44,800 nt of DNA from a virus. The number at the start of each line of letters is the position of its first letter. Positions within the stretch are counted from its first letter, which is position 1. The DNA is taken from positions 1-44,800 of the IMG/VR virus record IMGVR_UViG_3300004097_000011. The stretch is one strand, 5' to 3'. The position numbers were made by a program, and so were the translations under genes. Shown in pieces: positions 32,095 to 39,744 of this stretch. A model generated the notes under the pieces. It made no database searches, had not been told where the DNA came from, and saw nothing but the letters and a program-made list of their open reading frames with translations.

Positions 32095-32517
32095 TCAGAA
32101 TGTAATTATATCGTCATCCATATCATCAAACCCATTGCCAGCTTGCGTTTCAGGCTGATTTGTTTCTTGATTGGGTTTTGATCCACCTGGCTTGCCAAGC
32201 ATTTTCATATCATTGGCGATAATTTCAGTTGTGTATCTCGTATTGCCAGACTTATCTTCCCATTTGCGAGTTTGTAACTTTCCCTCAATATAGACGGAGC
32301 TACCTTTAACAAGATATTCGCTGACTATTTCAGCAAGGCGACGATAGAATGTCACGTTATGCCATTCAGTCCTTTCCTGCTTCTCGCCATTCTTATCTTT
32401 CCAACTCTCAGAAGTTGCTACTGTTATGTTTGTAACAGCATCGCCGTTTGGTAAAAACCGTTTTTCAGGATCTTTACCTAAATTACCAATCAATATTACA
32501 TTATTTACTGATGCCAT
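32095..32517 (-). CDS. ssb: single-stranded DNA-binding protein
   Basis: 140 residues. [49 protein letters not shown] and [20 protein letters not shown] are the bacterial SSB OB-fold signature. A Pro/Asn/Gln linker leads to the acidic tip DMDDDIITF that binds partner proteins. It coats ssDNA during replication and ERF-mediated annealing. The tip ends in Phe like host SSB. The ribosome site AGAGGTGAAAA is good. Confidence 0.95.
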   Translation of the reverse strand: MASVNNVILIGNLGKDPEKRFLPNGDAVTNITVATSESWKDKNGEKQERTEWHNVTFYRRLAEIVSEYLVKGSSVYIEGKLQTRKWEDKSGNTRYTTEIIANDMKMLGKPGGSKPNQETNQPETQAGNGFDDMDDDIITF

Positions 32518-32537
32518 TTTTCACCTCTTATTAAAAT

Positions 32538-33224
32538 TTAATATACGTGTTTCCATGATATTTTATTAACTATCCTATAAATATTCGCGGCTGACGTGTT
32601 GTGCATTACTGCTAGCTCGCATTGAAAATATTTATTTGGATTTGTGTCTCCTTTTTTCTTGTGGAATTTTCTGATAAATCTAACTTGGTCTTCTGTCATC
32701 AAACAATTATTGGCATGATCTTTCCCTCGTTTGAAATTGGTTGAAGTATCACCGATTGATTTTTTATACTTTCTGACAATACTTTGAATATAACCTCTAT
32801 CTAGTTTATAGATAAAAGAAATATCATCGAATGAAATGCCGTATTGTTCAGCAAAACTATCTATCTTTATAATTTCACTGTCACGCTGCATTAATAACTT
32901 GTTTCTCCCATTCTTTCGCATCAATCCATTATCAAGCCTTAATTTAGCACATATCTTGAAGATGTCAGCACGGCAAAATGGTTGATCGTGCGGTCTGGGT
33001 AGCATTCCCTTTTCCCTTAGCTCGATTATTATTTCAAACGATGTTCGTCTGTCCATTAATCTCTCGTAAATAAAATAATTAATCGCTTCAATTTGTTCTT
33101 CATCCGTTTTATAAATTGATTCAGGGTACATCGGTTCCTCAAACGCTTTAACGCTTGGAGGTATAGGTGCTAGACCCGCAATTATCATGTAGTGAGTCTT
33201 TTTGTTTTCTTGTGTGAACATCAT
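32538..33224 (-). CDS. HTH-containing hypothetical protein
   Basis: 228 residues, starting directly at the stop of the membrane-protein gene. Several helix-turn-helix-like segments are visible: SFAEQYGISFDDISFIYKLD and ELAVMHNTSAANIYRIVNKI, with basic sequence (RGKDHANNCLMTEDQVRFIR) between. Two successive DNA-binding units are probable. I do not recognise the family; it could be a transcription regulator or origin/recombination factor. Confidence 0.65.
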   Translation of the reverse strand: MMFTQENKKTHYMIIAGLAPIPPSVKAFEEPMYPESIYKTDEEQIEAINYFIYERLMDRRTSFEIIIELREKGMLPRPHDQPFCRADIFKICAKLRLDNGLMRKNGRNKLLMQRDSEIIKIDSFAEQYGISFDDISFIYKLDRGYIQSIVRKYKKSIGDTSTNFKRGKDHANNCLMTEDQVRFIRKFHKKKGDTNPNKYFQCELAVMHNTSAANIYRIVNKISWKHVY

Positions 33225-33548
33225 CTAAAACCCCATTTCAATCAAAGATACAACGATGTAACCAAAAAAGAATAGAAATAAATTTCTGGTTATCATAAAA
33301 ACTACTTTCCCATAAAATACTGAATCTGACTCAGATTGCGCCTGAGTCTTGTTTGAGAATAATCCCGCTATTAAAAACAAAGCGTATGCGTTAAGCACTG
33401 AGATTCCTTTCACCTCAAACATCGGGACTATAAACCATCCCCACATCGTTGAAAGAATATAACCATTCATTAAAGCTATTGGGGCCACAAGAGACATCAT
33501 AATCAAAAATCTACTCATTGCTTTTGGCTTTTCTTTTTCTGGTTCCAT
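33225..33548 (-). CDS. small membrane protein
   Basis: 107 residues from ATG 33548, chosen over a TTG at 33563 because GAGGGTG lies six bases upstream and the longer frame would overlap the exonuclease stop. Hydrophobic segments: RFLIMMSLVAPIALMNGYIL, ISVLNAYALFLIAGLF and FLFFFGYIVVSLIEM, so three membrane helices. Located among recombination genes, which does not explain a role. No family recognised. Confidence 0.65.
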   Translation of the reverse strand: MEPEKEKPKAMSRFLIMMSLVAPIALMNGYILSTMWGWFIVPMFEVKGISVLNAYALFLIAGLFSNKTQAQSESDSVFYGKVVFMITRNLFLFFFGYIVVSLIEMGF

Positions 33549-33549
33549 G

Positions 33550-35142
33550 TTATTCACCCTCAAGATTGATTGACACGTTTCTTATTACACCCTCACGAAT
33601 GATAGTTATTAAATTTATTGCCGCATCCTTACTTTCACGCAAAAGCCCGGTCGCATAAAGGTCGGTAATTGTTTCTTGTATTTTAATATCGCTTGCTGCT
33701 TTTGGGTTTGGTGTATCAAAATCTTTTAACTTTGCCCCACCATATCCAGAACCATTAAAAGTACCTTTGATTGGCTCCACTTTTTCCGGTTCCGGTTTCT
33801 TTTCCTGTGTAGCCTTTTCATCTTCAATTTTCTTTTGTGCCGCCGCTTCAATTGCTTCTTGGTGTTCCTTAATACGAGTCTTTACAAGCAATTCAAAGTC
33901 ATCCCGGTCTTTGTAGATTATTGTGTTCAGGTCGTTGAATATAAGTAAATGATCTTTTGCTTGAAGATTAAACCATTCAACCTTTGATTTAATATCATCC
34001 ATGACTTCATCTGCTTTGATTATCGCGTTTGCTAGGCACGTATCAATCGCATTCTCAAGGCTTGATAATGAACTAAGCCCTTTGCCTGCTAATACAAAGT
34101 CTGGCTTTTGTGCAATCATTCCGTTACTTCCAACTAACTTTTTAAATTCATCCTGCAATACTTTCATATGAAGCTCATACCGTTCTACACCTTTTTGACG
34201 AATAGCGTTTTTTCTGTTTTCGTTTTCCGTCTTATAAACCTTTTCACCCTTCAATGCTGCTTGACGCATTAATTCTTGAATCTCTTTTAAATCGCGAGTG
34301 AATTTGTCAACATCGGCAATTTCTGCCAAGGCGTTCGCTAGAATCACGTCACATCGCTTTGTAGCGGCACGAAAGTTCTTGTTGCTTGCGTCCAGATCGG
34401 CAAAGTCTTGATCGCTCTCAGGCTTCGCTTCTGACTGTTTAATCAAGGCTAATACGGCTGGCTTGTATTCGGTTAATACATTCGAGGTTAAAGAAGTGCC
34501 TTCCATTACATAAGAAAGTGCCGGCAGTTCTTCTATTGGGGCTGCTACCGCTTCAGCTACTAAAACAGGTGGCGTATATTTTGCCAGATCCTTTTCAAAC
34601 TGTTTCCAGCCTGCTTTGATTTTCTTAAACCATTCGGGATCGGGTTTAATTGTAATAAAAATGTTCTTTTCTTTTGATCCATCTCCAACTGAAAAATACA
34701 ATTCACTTGCGCCAGTAACCATCAATACTTGCTGGCATTGCGGCATTAAGTGTTCCGGTATCGATTCGTTGTTTTCTAGGTGCTTAACTAAAACTTTATT
34801 CCATTGTTTATGCTCCCAAGCTGTTTTCCGGTCATAGGTTAAACCGTCGCACGATGATAATATTTTTCCTTCTGAGCATGTGACTGGGTATAGGTCATCT
34901 CCTATAATTTCCTCCATAATGGGACGCGCCATTTCTTCTGCTTTATGACCGTTGGCAAAAAGCACGTCAATAGTATATTGGCTGTGTTTTTTTTGAATAC
35001 CCGTCTTTTTTGAATGTAATAATTCTTCGCGTGTCATTCTCTTTGATAACCCAAGCATAGCCGCAGCATCACTTGCGCCAAACTTAGTAAAACGCAAATC
35101 AAGCCACTCATCAGTTCCTTGCAATACATTATGAACTTCCAT
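33550..35142 (-). CDS. YqaJ-family exonuclease with long helical extension
   Basis: 530 residues. The first ~200 are a YqaJ-type (lambda exonuclease-like, PD-(D/E)XK) nuclease: QGTDEWLDLRFTKFGASDAA, NGHKAEEMARPIMEE (64-78), SSCDGLTYDRKTAWEHKQ with Asp99 and Glu110-x-Lys112. Residues about 230-430 are a long charged helix (EADKVMDDIKSKVE-type), similar to DUF1351-like recombination proteins, so this may be a fused nuclease-accessory. It pairs with ERF next door, giving a two-component recombination system: 5'-resection plus annealing. Confidence 0.85.
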   Translation of the reverse strand: MEVHNVLQGTDEWLDLRFTKFGASDAAAMLGLSKRMTREELLHSKKTGIQKKHSQYTIDVLFANGHKAEEMARPIMEEIIGDDLYPVTCSEGKILSSCDGLTYDRKTAWEHKQWNKVLVKHLENNESIPEHLMPQCQQVLMVTGASELYFSVGDGSKEKNIFITIKPDPEWFKKIKAGWKQFEKDLAKYTPPVLVAEAVAAPIEELPALSYVMEGTSLTSNVLTEYKPAVLALIKQSEAKPESDQDFADLDASNKNFRAATKRCDVILANALAEIADVDKFTRDLKEIQELMRQAALKGEKVYKTENENRKNAIRQKGVERYELHMKVLQDEFKKLVGSNGMIAQKPDFVLAGKGLSSLSSLENAIDTCLANAIIKADEVMDDIKSKVEWFNLQAKDHLLIFNDLNTIIYKDRDDFELLVKTRIKEHQEAIEAAAQKKIEDEKATQEKKPEPEKVEPIKGTFNGSGYGGAKLKDFDTPNPKAASDIKIQETITDLYATGLLRESKDAAINLITIIREGVIRNVSINLEGE

Positions 35143-35165
35143 TTAAGTCTCCAATTGATATTAAT

Positions 35166-35185
35166 AACCTACATTATAAACTATA
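35166..35185 (-). promoter_or_regulatory. promoter-like motif between ERF and YqaJ genes
   Basis: Leftward TATAGTTTATAATGTAGGTT contains a perfect TATAAT. It shares the 14-mer TAGTTTATAATGTA with the 3.17-kb site. The -35 is weak. Likely an internal promoter for the exonuclease. Confidence 0.5.
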
Positions 35186-35188
35186 AGT

Positions 35189-35782
35189 TTATTCAGTAAC
35201 AGCTTTTTCTTCCTGACTCCAAGATTTAATTTCATTTAATTGATCTGGTGACAGTTTATATTTTGAGTCTAAAAATCCAAGCAAACTATCAACCGTACTT
35301 CCTTGTTCAAGCATCGTAATTTTCCACTTTGATGATTTGGCGGTAAATTGTTCATCGTTAAGTTCCGGCAATTCCTTTTTTTGTGGCGGCGGTGCTTCTG
35401 TCGCCGCATTGCCGTCGTCGTCAATTGGGGATACTCCAACCATTGAAGCAAGTGCATATCTTCTTGCGTACGTAATCGCGATGCCTACTGCCTGGGCATC
35501 TGACTTTGATACTGGCATAACGTAGCTGCTTGACATCCACTCGCCGCTTGAGTGGCATAATATAGTCTCTATTGTAATTCCCCTTTCTGCTTCCTCTGGG
35601 CATTGAATAACCGATAACCCGTTAGCTGATAGCTGTTTCCTGCACGCTTCCCATACACTAGATAAATCGGCATACTGTGATTTAAAGAATGGGTTTTTGC
35701 TATCCTTTTGTGCACCAACAATATCTCCCTGTGCTTTTGCGAGTGCTGATGCTAATTCTTTAATTGATTCACTTTTATTCAT
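35189..35782 (-). CDS. ERF-family single-strand annealing protein
   Basis: 197 residues. LASALAKAQGDIVGAQKDSK, NPFFKSQYADLSSVWEACRK, GLSVIQCPEEA, SSYVMPVSKSDAQAVGIAIT and YARRYALASMVGV are the ERF signature (P22 Erf-like). It anneals complementary ssDNA, here probably with the YqaJ exonuclease and SSB. The C-terminal 60 residues (QKKELPELNDEQ to QEEKAVTE) are acidic and probably disordered. Three bases from the upstream gene. Confidence 0.92.
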   Translation of the reverse strand: MNKSESIKELASALAKAQGDIVGAQKDSKNPFFKSQYADLSSVWEACRKQLSANGLSVIQCPEEAERGITIETILCHSSGEWMSSSYVMPVSKSDAQAVGIAITYARRYALASMVGVSPIDDDGNAATEAPPPQKKELPELNDEQFTAKSSKWKITMLEQGSTVDSLLGFLDSKYKLSPDQLNEIKSWSQEEKAVTE

Positions 35783-35784
35783 TT

Positions 35785-36177
35785 CTATTCCCCCAATGTG
35801 ATTTTATTAACTGCTGTTTTGAATTCACCTAAAATGTGTTCTCTAAAGTGCTTGTTGCCACTACGATCAATATCATCGAATCTCAGCATTTCTATCATTG
35901 ATAATGTGATTCCCAATGCTTCAAGCGCCAAGTCATAATCTTTCGCCGCATTGTTACCGTCATCATTTGGTAGCAGGTCAATCTGAATCATTTCATACTT
36001 TTCAACAAGTTCCTCAAGCTCAAGGAATAATCCTTTTTCTGGTTCCTGCATAATTATTTTAATTTTCCCATCCGATGATTCTGCACCAACATCATTGGCG
36101 GTAAATGTTACGTCAAAACCTTGCTTTTTTGCTTCAAGGCTCATTGATTTTAAAAATCCATCTGATACTAATTTCAT
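35785..36177 (-). CDS. hypothetical early protein, 130 residues
   Basis: Acidic (VEKYEMIQIDLLPNDDGNNA, LRFDDIDRSGNKHFREHILG), no membrane segments, no known motif. It lies between a small membrane gene and ERF, with two to three base gaps. A recombination accessory role is possible by location only. Confidence 0.65.
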   Translation of the reverse strand: MKLVSDGFLKSMSLEAKKQGFDVTFTANDVGAESSDGKIKIIMQEPEKGLFLELEELVEKYEMIQIDLLPNDDGNNAAKDYDLALEALGITLSMIEMLRFDDIDRSGNKHFREHILGEFKTAVNKITLGE

Positions 36178-36178
36178 A

Positions 36179-36340
36179 TTAAATCCCCAATAAAAGCAAG
36201 CTGTTGTGCAATAACGTCGTAACGATTACTGCGCCGATAATTGATACCAAGCTCCACATACGTGCGTTATATTCCTTTGAATAACGCAATGGAATTTGGA
36301 ATATTCCCTTTTGATTGCATCTTAGTTTTAAATCATTCAT
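36179..36340 (-). CDS. small membrane protein, 53 residues
   Basis: ATG at 36340 follows GGAGGTAAGTTAA. N-terminal basic part (MNDLKLRCNQKGIFQIPLRY), then a membrane helix from about 29 to the end (WSLVSIIGAVIVTTLLHNSL). One transmembrane segment with a positive N-terminus would place the short head in the cytoplasm. No family recognised. Confidence 0.65.
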   Translation of the reverse strand: MNDLKLRCNQKGIFQIPLRYSKEYNARMWSLVSIIGAVIVTTLLHNSLLLLGI

Positions 36341-36550
36341 TTAACTTACCTCCACATATTGCATACAGGTTAATAACAAATTATCGTAATCACCGCTTTT
36401 TGCTTCCTTGATAAATTCATCCGCTAATTCTGGTCGATCACTTGAAAGAATCGCTTTTTTTACCGCTCCCATAATGGCAAAAGCATTTCCGTCTATAAAA
36501 GCATTTCCGTCTATTTCGGTTAAAACTACATGGGCGTTTGTTAGTGGCAT
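36341..36550 (-). CDS. conserved phage protein, 69 residues, with in-frame duplication
   Basis: The C-terminal part DGNAFAIMGAVKKAILSSDR, then KSGDYDNLLLTCMQYVEV, is a phage family I know by its pattern (DGNAFAIMGAVxKA, GDYDxLLxTCMxxV). Near the N-terminus IDGNAF is repeated twice because of an 18-bp tandem duplication. Function unknown. It overlaps neither neighbour and starts after AAGGAACTAAA. Confidence 0.75.
   Translation of the reverse strand: MPLTNAHVVLTEIDGNAFIDGNAFAIMGAVKKAILSSDRPELADEFIKEAKSGDYDNLLLTCMQYVEVS
36479..36514. repeat. 18-bp tandem duplication inside the 36341-36550 gene
   Basis: AAAAGCATTTCCGTCTAT occurs twice without interruption (36479-36496, 36497-36514). It adds six residues (IDGNAF) in frame near the N-terminus. 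Perfect identity indicates a recent slippage event. Confidence 0.9.
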
Positions 36551-36559
36551 TTTAGTTCC

Positions 36560-36733
36560 TTATTTACTTTTGAGTGTTTTGATTGTTGTCTCGAAATCTA
36601 GTATTAGTTGAGTAAGTCTTGCATTTTCATTTTCCAATCTAGTGAATTCTGTTAGTAAATTATGGAAGGCATCCTCTAGAACACCCCCCTCTAAGTTATC
36701 GTTTATATCAAAAATATCGTCCTGCAATCCCAT
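36560..36733 (-). CDS. small coiled-coil protein, 57 residues
   Basis: ATG at 36733 (AGGAGTTGCTA upstream), stop at 36560. The product MGLQDDIFDINDNLEGGVLE and then a helical heptad-like stretch (RLENENARLTQLILDFETTI) resembles small phage proteins of the MGLxDDIFD type. The start overlaps the preceding stop (TAATG). A dimeric coiled coil is likely, role unknown. Confidence 0.65.
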   Translation of the reverse strand: MGLQDDIFDINDNLEGGVLEDAFHNLLTEFTRLENENARLTQLILDFETTIKTLKSK

Positions 36734-36945
36734 TAGCAACTCCTATCCCATGAATATTCCTCATACCCAAATATCTTTTCAACCCTTGCCATTTGCTTTG
36801 ACATTTCATCCTGTATGGTTTTAGTTTGCTCCGGTGTATAACCGTTATATTCTTCATGTATAACGGTAAAGGCGTTTTGCATGGCACTAAGTAATTGTCT
36901 TTGAGCTTCTTCCTTTACTTGTGCTTTGGTTTTATAGTTTTCCAT
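36733..36945 (-). CDS. small phage protein, 70 residues, first of the leftward unit after the Cro-like gene
   Basis: MENYKTKAQVKEEAQRQLLS, AMQNAFTVIHEEYNGYTPEQ, and C-terminal VEKIFGYEEYSWDRSC. Helical, charged; a pattern (AxxxLLxAMxNAxxxxxxEYxxYTPEQ) I have seen in phage early genes without known function. It is transcribed away from the 37103 gene, across an operator-like dyad. Confidence 0.7.
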   Translation of the reverse strand: MENYKTKAQVKEEAQRQLLSAMQNAFTVIHEEYNGYTPEQTKTIQDEMSKQMARVEKIFGYEEYSWDRSC

Positions 36946-36977
36946 TTTGTTATCCGTTTTGTTTTTTGAAGTATTAA

Positions 36978-37009
36978 GTACAGTATATACCTATTGTTTA
37001 TATATGTAC
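36978..37009. promoter_or_regulatory. operator-like dyad with leftward promoter between the divergent genes
   Basis: GTACAGTATATA (36978-36989) and TATATATGTAC (36999-37009) are inverted arms with one unpaired base. A leftward -35 TTGTGT lies at its right edge with TATATA 18 bases on. The element would overlap the leftward promoter and could be bound by the Cro-like product. GTACAGTATAT recurs at 11485-11495 before the scaffold gene. Confidence 0.5.
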
Positions 37010-37102
37010 ACAAATAAATGATCTAATTTTAAACAAAATGAATATTATTTTACGGTATTTGTGTGATATTATTTAATCTTAATCTTAACGAATGGTTTAC
37101 AG

Positions 37103-37339
37103 ATGTCAAATACTAAAATTAAAATAGATTCAGAAATCATTGAAAGTCTTGGGGGGTGTACCGCTGTTGCCGTTCTTATGGGCTTTGATAAAGATGCTGG
37201 TGGCGTTCAGCGGGTCTTTAACTGGAAGTTGAGGGGAATACCTGCCCAAGTTATTTTGAACAACCCTGGTGTGTTTGATAAGGCTATAAGGAATAATATG
37301 GAAGAAAAAAAGAAGGTTGTAAAAAAGAAAAAAGTTTAG
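37103..37339 (+). CDS. Cro-like HTH regulator
   Basis: 78 residues, the only rightward gene inside the leftward early block. SLGGCTAVAVLMGFDKDAGG and VQRVFNWKLRGIPAQVIL fit the short Cro/YdaS-type helix-turn-helix (GG..AVA..LG...V..W..RGIP). A Lys-rich tail (KKVVKKKKV) may add DNA contact. It likely acts on the dyad 90-120 bases upstream. No CI partner is present, so it is an isolated regulator. The ribosome site is weak. Confidence 0.75.
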   Translation: MSNTKIKIDSEIIESLGGCTAVAVLMGFDKDAGGVQRVFNWKLRGIPAQVILNNPGVFDKAIRNNMEEKKKVVKKKKV

Positions 37340-37476
37340 TTTTTATTAAGCCAATTATTTAATCTTATAATAAAATATTCCACTTTAAATTCTGCGCATA
37401 AAAGCAAGAATAATTTTTTAAAACTGTTACGAACATCGTCAATACATTCGAATATGGTTTTATTATTTTCACTCAT
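37336..37476 (-). CDS. small protein, 46 residues
   Basis: ATG at 37476 after AAGGAGTATTGT, overlapping the RusA stop (ATGA). Product starts MSENNKTIFECIDDVRNSFK; C-terminal part hydrophobic and aromatic (LFLLLCAEFKVEYFIIRLNN). It ends four bases inside the convergent Cro-like gene. No family recognised. Confidence 0.6.
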   Translation of the reverse strand: MSENNKTIFECIDDVRNSFKKLFLLLCAEFKVEYFIIRLNNWLNKN

Positions 37477-37919
37477 ACAATACTCCTTAATGCTATGTGG
37501 TCGAATTCAAGTACACGGATCTCTGAACACGGTGTAGCGCCATACAGCTTCAGGATATGTACATCTACTATCTGGCTATCATCGTGATAGACAATTTCAT
37601 TCATAGCATCCTCACATCCTTTCTGCAAGTTGCTACAATCCGGCTTTGTTACTGGAAAAATCTCGTTATTCAATGCCGCTGCTTTTTTCTTCTTTGCCCA
37701 TGATTTAGGAATAGGCATATAAAAAGTGATATCAAGATGAAGGGGGCCTGTTAACAATTCTTTCCCATGCATGGCTTTTTTTGCATCACTGGCAACCATC
37801 TTTTCAAAGTTAACCGTTTTCGTTGGCGTGTAGTGAATAGTAATTCCTGATTTTAATCTCGCTGAGCGTGCCCTTCCTTTTGCAACAGGAACGCCAATCA
37901 CAACAAATTCAACTTCCAT
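37473..37919 (-). CDS. rusA: RusA-like Holliday junction resolvase
   Basis: 148 residues. FVVIGVPVAKGRARSARLKS, then KPDCSNLQKGCEDAMNEIVY (92-111) and HDDSQIVDV with Asp94, Asp113 and Asp114 are the RusA active-site motifs. RusA cuts Holliday junctions and is a normal product in phage recombination regions. It works on branched DNA made by the ERF-YqaJ system. Overlaps both neighbours. Confidence 0.92.
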   Translation of the reverse strand: MEVEFVVIGVPVAKGRARSARLKSGITIHYTPTKTVNFEKMVASDAKKAMHGKELLTGPLHLDITFYMPIPKSWAKKKKAAALNNEIFPVTKPDCSNLQKGCEDAMNEIVYHDDSQIVDVHILKLYGATPCSEIRVLEFDHIALRSIV

Positions 37920-38167
37920 TATTCACCGTTCCTTATAAGATGCTCGCGCACTGACTTATTGTTGAACAAATCATCTGTCTTAACCCTCAACCCAAGATTG
38001 ATAAGAGCATTACCAAGGTTTTCAATTGAATCATAATCCTTGATTAACAGGTTGTAGGTGTCTCCATTTTCCAATATTATTTCTAAGCCAAAATTATTTG
38101 CTGGATGTATTCCGTTGTATAACGCCTTTTTGCTAGATACAGTAATTGCTTTGATAGTTTGTTTCAT
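37919..38167 (-). CDS. hypothetical early protein, 82 residues
   Basis: ATG at 38167 after AAGGGAAAGTT; stop shares one base with the RusA start (TAATG). Alpha/beta sequence (AITVSSKKALYNGIHPANNF, LEIILENGDTYNLLIKDYDS). No known family. Coupled to a 10-codon frame upstream by ATGA. Confidence 0.65.
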   Translation of the reverse strand: MKQTIKAITVSSKKALYNGIHPANNFGLEIILENGDTYNLLIKDYDSIENLGNALINLGLRVKTDDLFNNKSVREHLIRNGE

Positions 38168-38196
38168 AACTTTCCCTTAATTAATACTGCCTTCAT
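38164..38196 (-). CDS. coupled mini-ORF, 10 residues
   Basis: MKAVLIKGKL: its ATG overlaps the upstream stop (ATGA) and its TGA overlaps the downstream ATG (ATGA). It may serve translational coupling rather than encode a product. No independent support. Confidence 0.3.
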   Translation of the reverse strand: MKAVLIKGKL

Positions 38197-38402
38197 CTTT
38201 TTCCTTTCTTTATTTTCTTTTCCATAACGAAAGTATGAATGTTTGGCTGAACGCCTTTTTTGCCTTGTTTGCCGATTCGTCTTTTTTGTTCTTGGGCAAA
38301 TGTTATTTTTACTTGATCTTTCCCAAATTCCGCTTTCATTTCATCGCCAAATTCGCAGCATATGGGGAATAACTGATAAAATTTTTCTTTCGATAATGCC
38401 AT
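38193..38402 (-). CDS. hypothetical basic protein, 69 residues
   Basis: MALSKEKFYQLFPICCEFGD, then AQEQKRRIGKQGKKGVQPNI, with a Lys-rich C-terminus (MEKKIKKGKR). Basic enough for nucleic-acid binding, but no motif shows it. It lies between RusA-side genes and the zinc-finger gene. Confidence 0.6.
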   Translation of the reverse strand: MALSKEKFYQLFPICCEFGDEMKAEFGKDQVKITFAQEQKRRIGKQGKKGVQPNIHTFVMEKKIKKGKR

Positions 38403-38425
38403 TTAAAATCCGTTTCACTATTTAT

Positions 38426-38728
38426 TTAACCAAGTGGAGTGCCTTTATGCTGCGGCCTTTCAATATTCACATAAACATAATTCGAGAGATCTGTTTCACC
38501 CGTTTCTTTATGTTTTAAATTGCCCTCGTCGTTTGTTACAAACATTCCAATTGGTAATAATATTTCTTTGGGGAATTTGTTATGCCATTTACCAGAGTAG
38601 CATTCTGAACATATCTTTTTATCCTTCCCCCAATATGATCCTAGGGCGGTGTTTTCTTTAGCTCCGCACTTTTCGCATTGGTATAAGCTCACAACCCCAT
38701 CCTCATAGTTAGATTTCCCATCCATCAA
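38426..38728 (-). CDS. zinc-finger phage protein
   Basis: About 100 residues (start TTG 38728 or ATG 38725, no clear ribosome site). SLYQCEKCGAKENTALGSYW and KICSECYSGKWHNKF give a CxxC...CxxC zinc-binding set, a family known from phage early regions (CGAxENTALGxYW, CSxCxxGKWH). Exact role unknown. Confidence 0.7.
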   Translation of the reverse strand: MMDGKSNYEDGVVSLYQCEKCGAKENTALGSYWGKDKKICSECYSGKWHNKFPKEILLPIGMFVTNDEGNLKHKETGETDLSNYVYVNIERPQHKGTPLG

Positions 38729-38749
38729 TAAATTCGTTCCAATCTGACA

Positions 38750-39229
38750 TTATCTTAATCCGCGTTGACTAAATTGAGTGACGTAAGTAAATTCAGGCTG
38801 CACCGACATTAATATTAACGGGTCGTGACCAATTATTTTCAACTCTACCTGCTGGTGAGTCTTTAAATTCTTTAGAACAACAATACCGTTACTTATGGAT
38901 AAGATTCGATGCAGAAGAATAAGCGGTTTATTTTCTTCCGAACAAGTATCATGTAGGCAATAATGAAACTCACGCTTCACCAAGTTACCTATAATCTTCA
39001 TAGTGCCAGTATGTTCAAGTGTTCCAAGTGCGGTGTCTTGCCATTCTTTTAAAGCTGGATTCTAGCGCACCAGTACAGGCGGATAATCTCTACTTCCGTT
39101 ATCAATCCCTACCGTATAAAATATTAATACAGGGTTAGCCCAATCATGTTTTGGGGCCTCACTTATATCTCTCAACTTACTAACTATGATCCGCCCGTCA
39201 GTGGTTTCTTGTATTGTTGGTCTAGTCAT
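38750..39229 (-). pseudogene. gene interrupted by an in-frame amber codon
   Basis: From ATG 39229 the frame reads 55 residues (MTRPTIQETTDGRIIVSKLR through YPPVLVR), then TAG at 39062-39064. It then continues open without shift (NPALKEWQDTALGTLEHTGT) into the frame ending at 38750 (VKREFHYCLHDTCSEENKPL). The total is about 158 residues with a single stop. No ribosome site lies before the Met at 39001. It looks like one protein split by a nonsense mutation or read through. Before the amber it may be expressed as a short product. Family not recognised. Confidence 0.72.
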
Positions 39230-39232
39230 CTT

Positions 39233-39742
39233 TTAAAATTTCCCCGGCGCAACCTGAAGACAAGTTATACCGTTATTTCTCCACATCTCAACAACACGAT
39301 CCCTGTCGTCGAATATAGCAGCCAAACGATTCCTATCTTCATCTAACATATTATTTAACCATTGTTCTTTTAATACATGATCTGGTGTGAAATCACCGTT
39401 TTGACGCATAATCAATCTCTCTGGCAAAACAGGAATTACATCAAATGTGTTTTTGCATAACCACTCAACAGTAAGATCCCTTACATCTTCTGTTCTGCCA
39501 GTAAAAAACCAGATATCAGCACCAGTTAAAGCCAATCTTTGCATAATTGAGATAATTGGCAAATTTGGCTTGTCGTCGCCACATTTCTTATAAAAATCTT
39601 TCCATTTGTCAGGGTTGTTTTCTTCCTTTAAAATATTAAGTCTGTGTTCAATAAAAGCCAGCGTCCCATCAATATCAAAGATATAAAGTGGCTTTATTTC
39701 CCTGTCAGTTTTTATTGACTGGTCTTTACTTGTAGTTCCCAT
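39233..39742 (-). CDS. HAD-family phosphatase (polynucleotide 3'-phosphatase-like)
   Basis: 169 residues from ATG 39742, with GGAGG eight bases upstream. IFDIDGTLAFIEHRL is HAD motif I with the nucleophile Asp; WFFTGRTEDVRD motif II; Lys/Arg region and AAIFDDRDRVVEMWR motif IV. This resembles the phosphatase domain of T4 polynucleotide kinase. It would remove 3' phosphates from nucleic acid or act on small substrates. It lies next to the broken gene and two mini-ORFs. Confidence 0.82.
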   Translation of the reverse strand: MGTTSKDQSIKTDREIKPLYIFDIDGTLAFIEHRLNILKEENNPDKWKDFYKKCGDDKPNLPIISIMQRLALTGADIWFFTGRTEDVRDLTVEWLCKNTFDVIPVLPERLIMRQNGDFTPDHVLKEQWLNNMLDEDRNRLAAIFDDRDRVVEMWRNNGITCLQVAPGKF

Positions 39743-39744
39743 TC

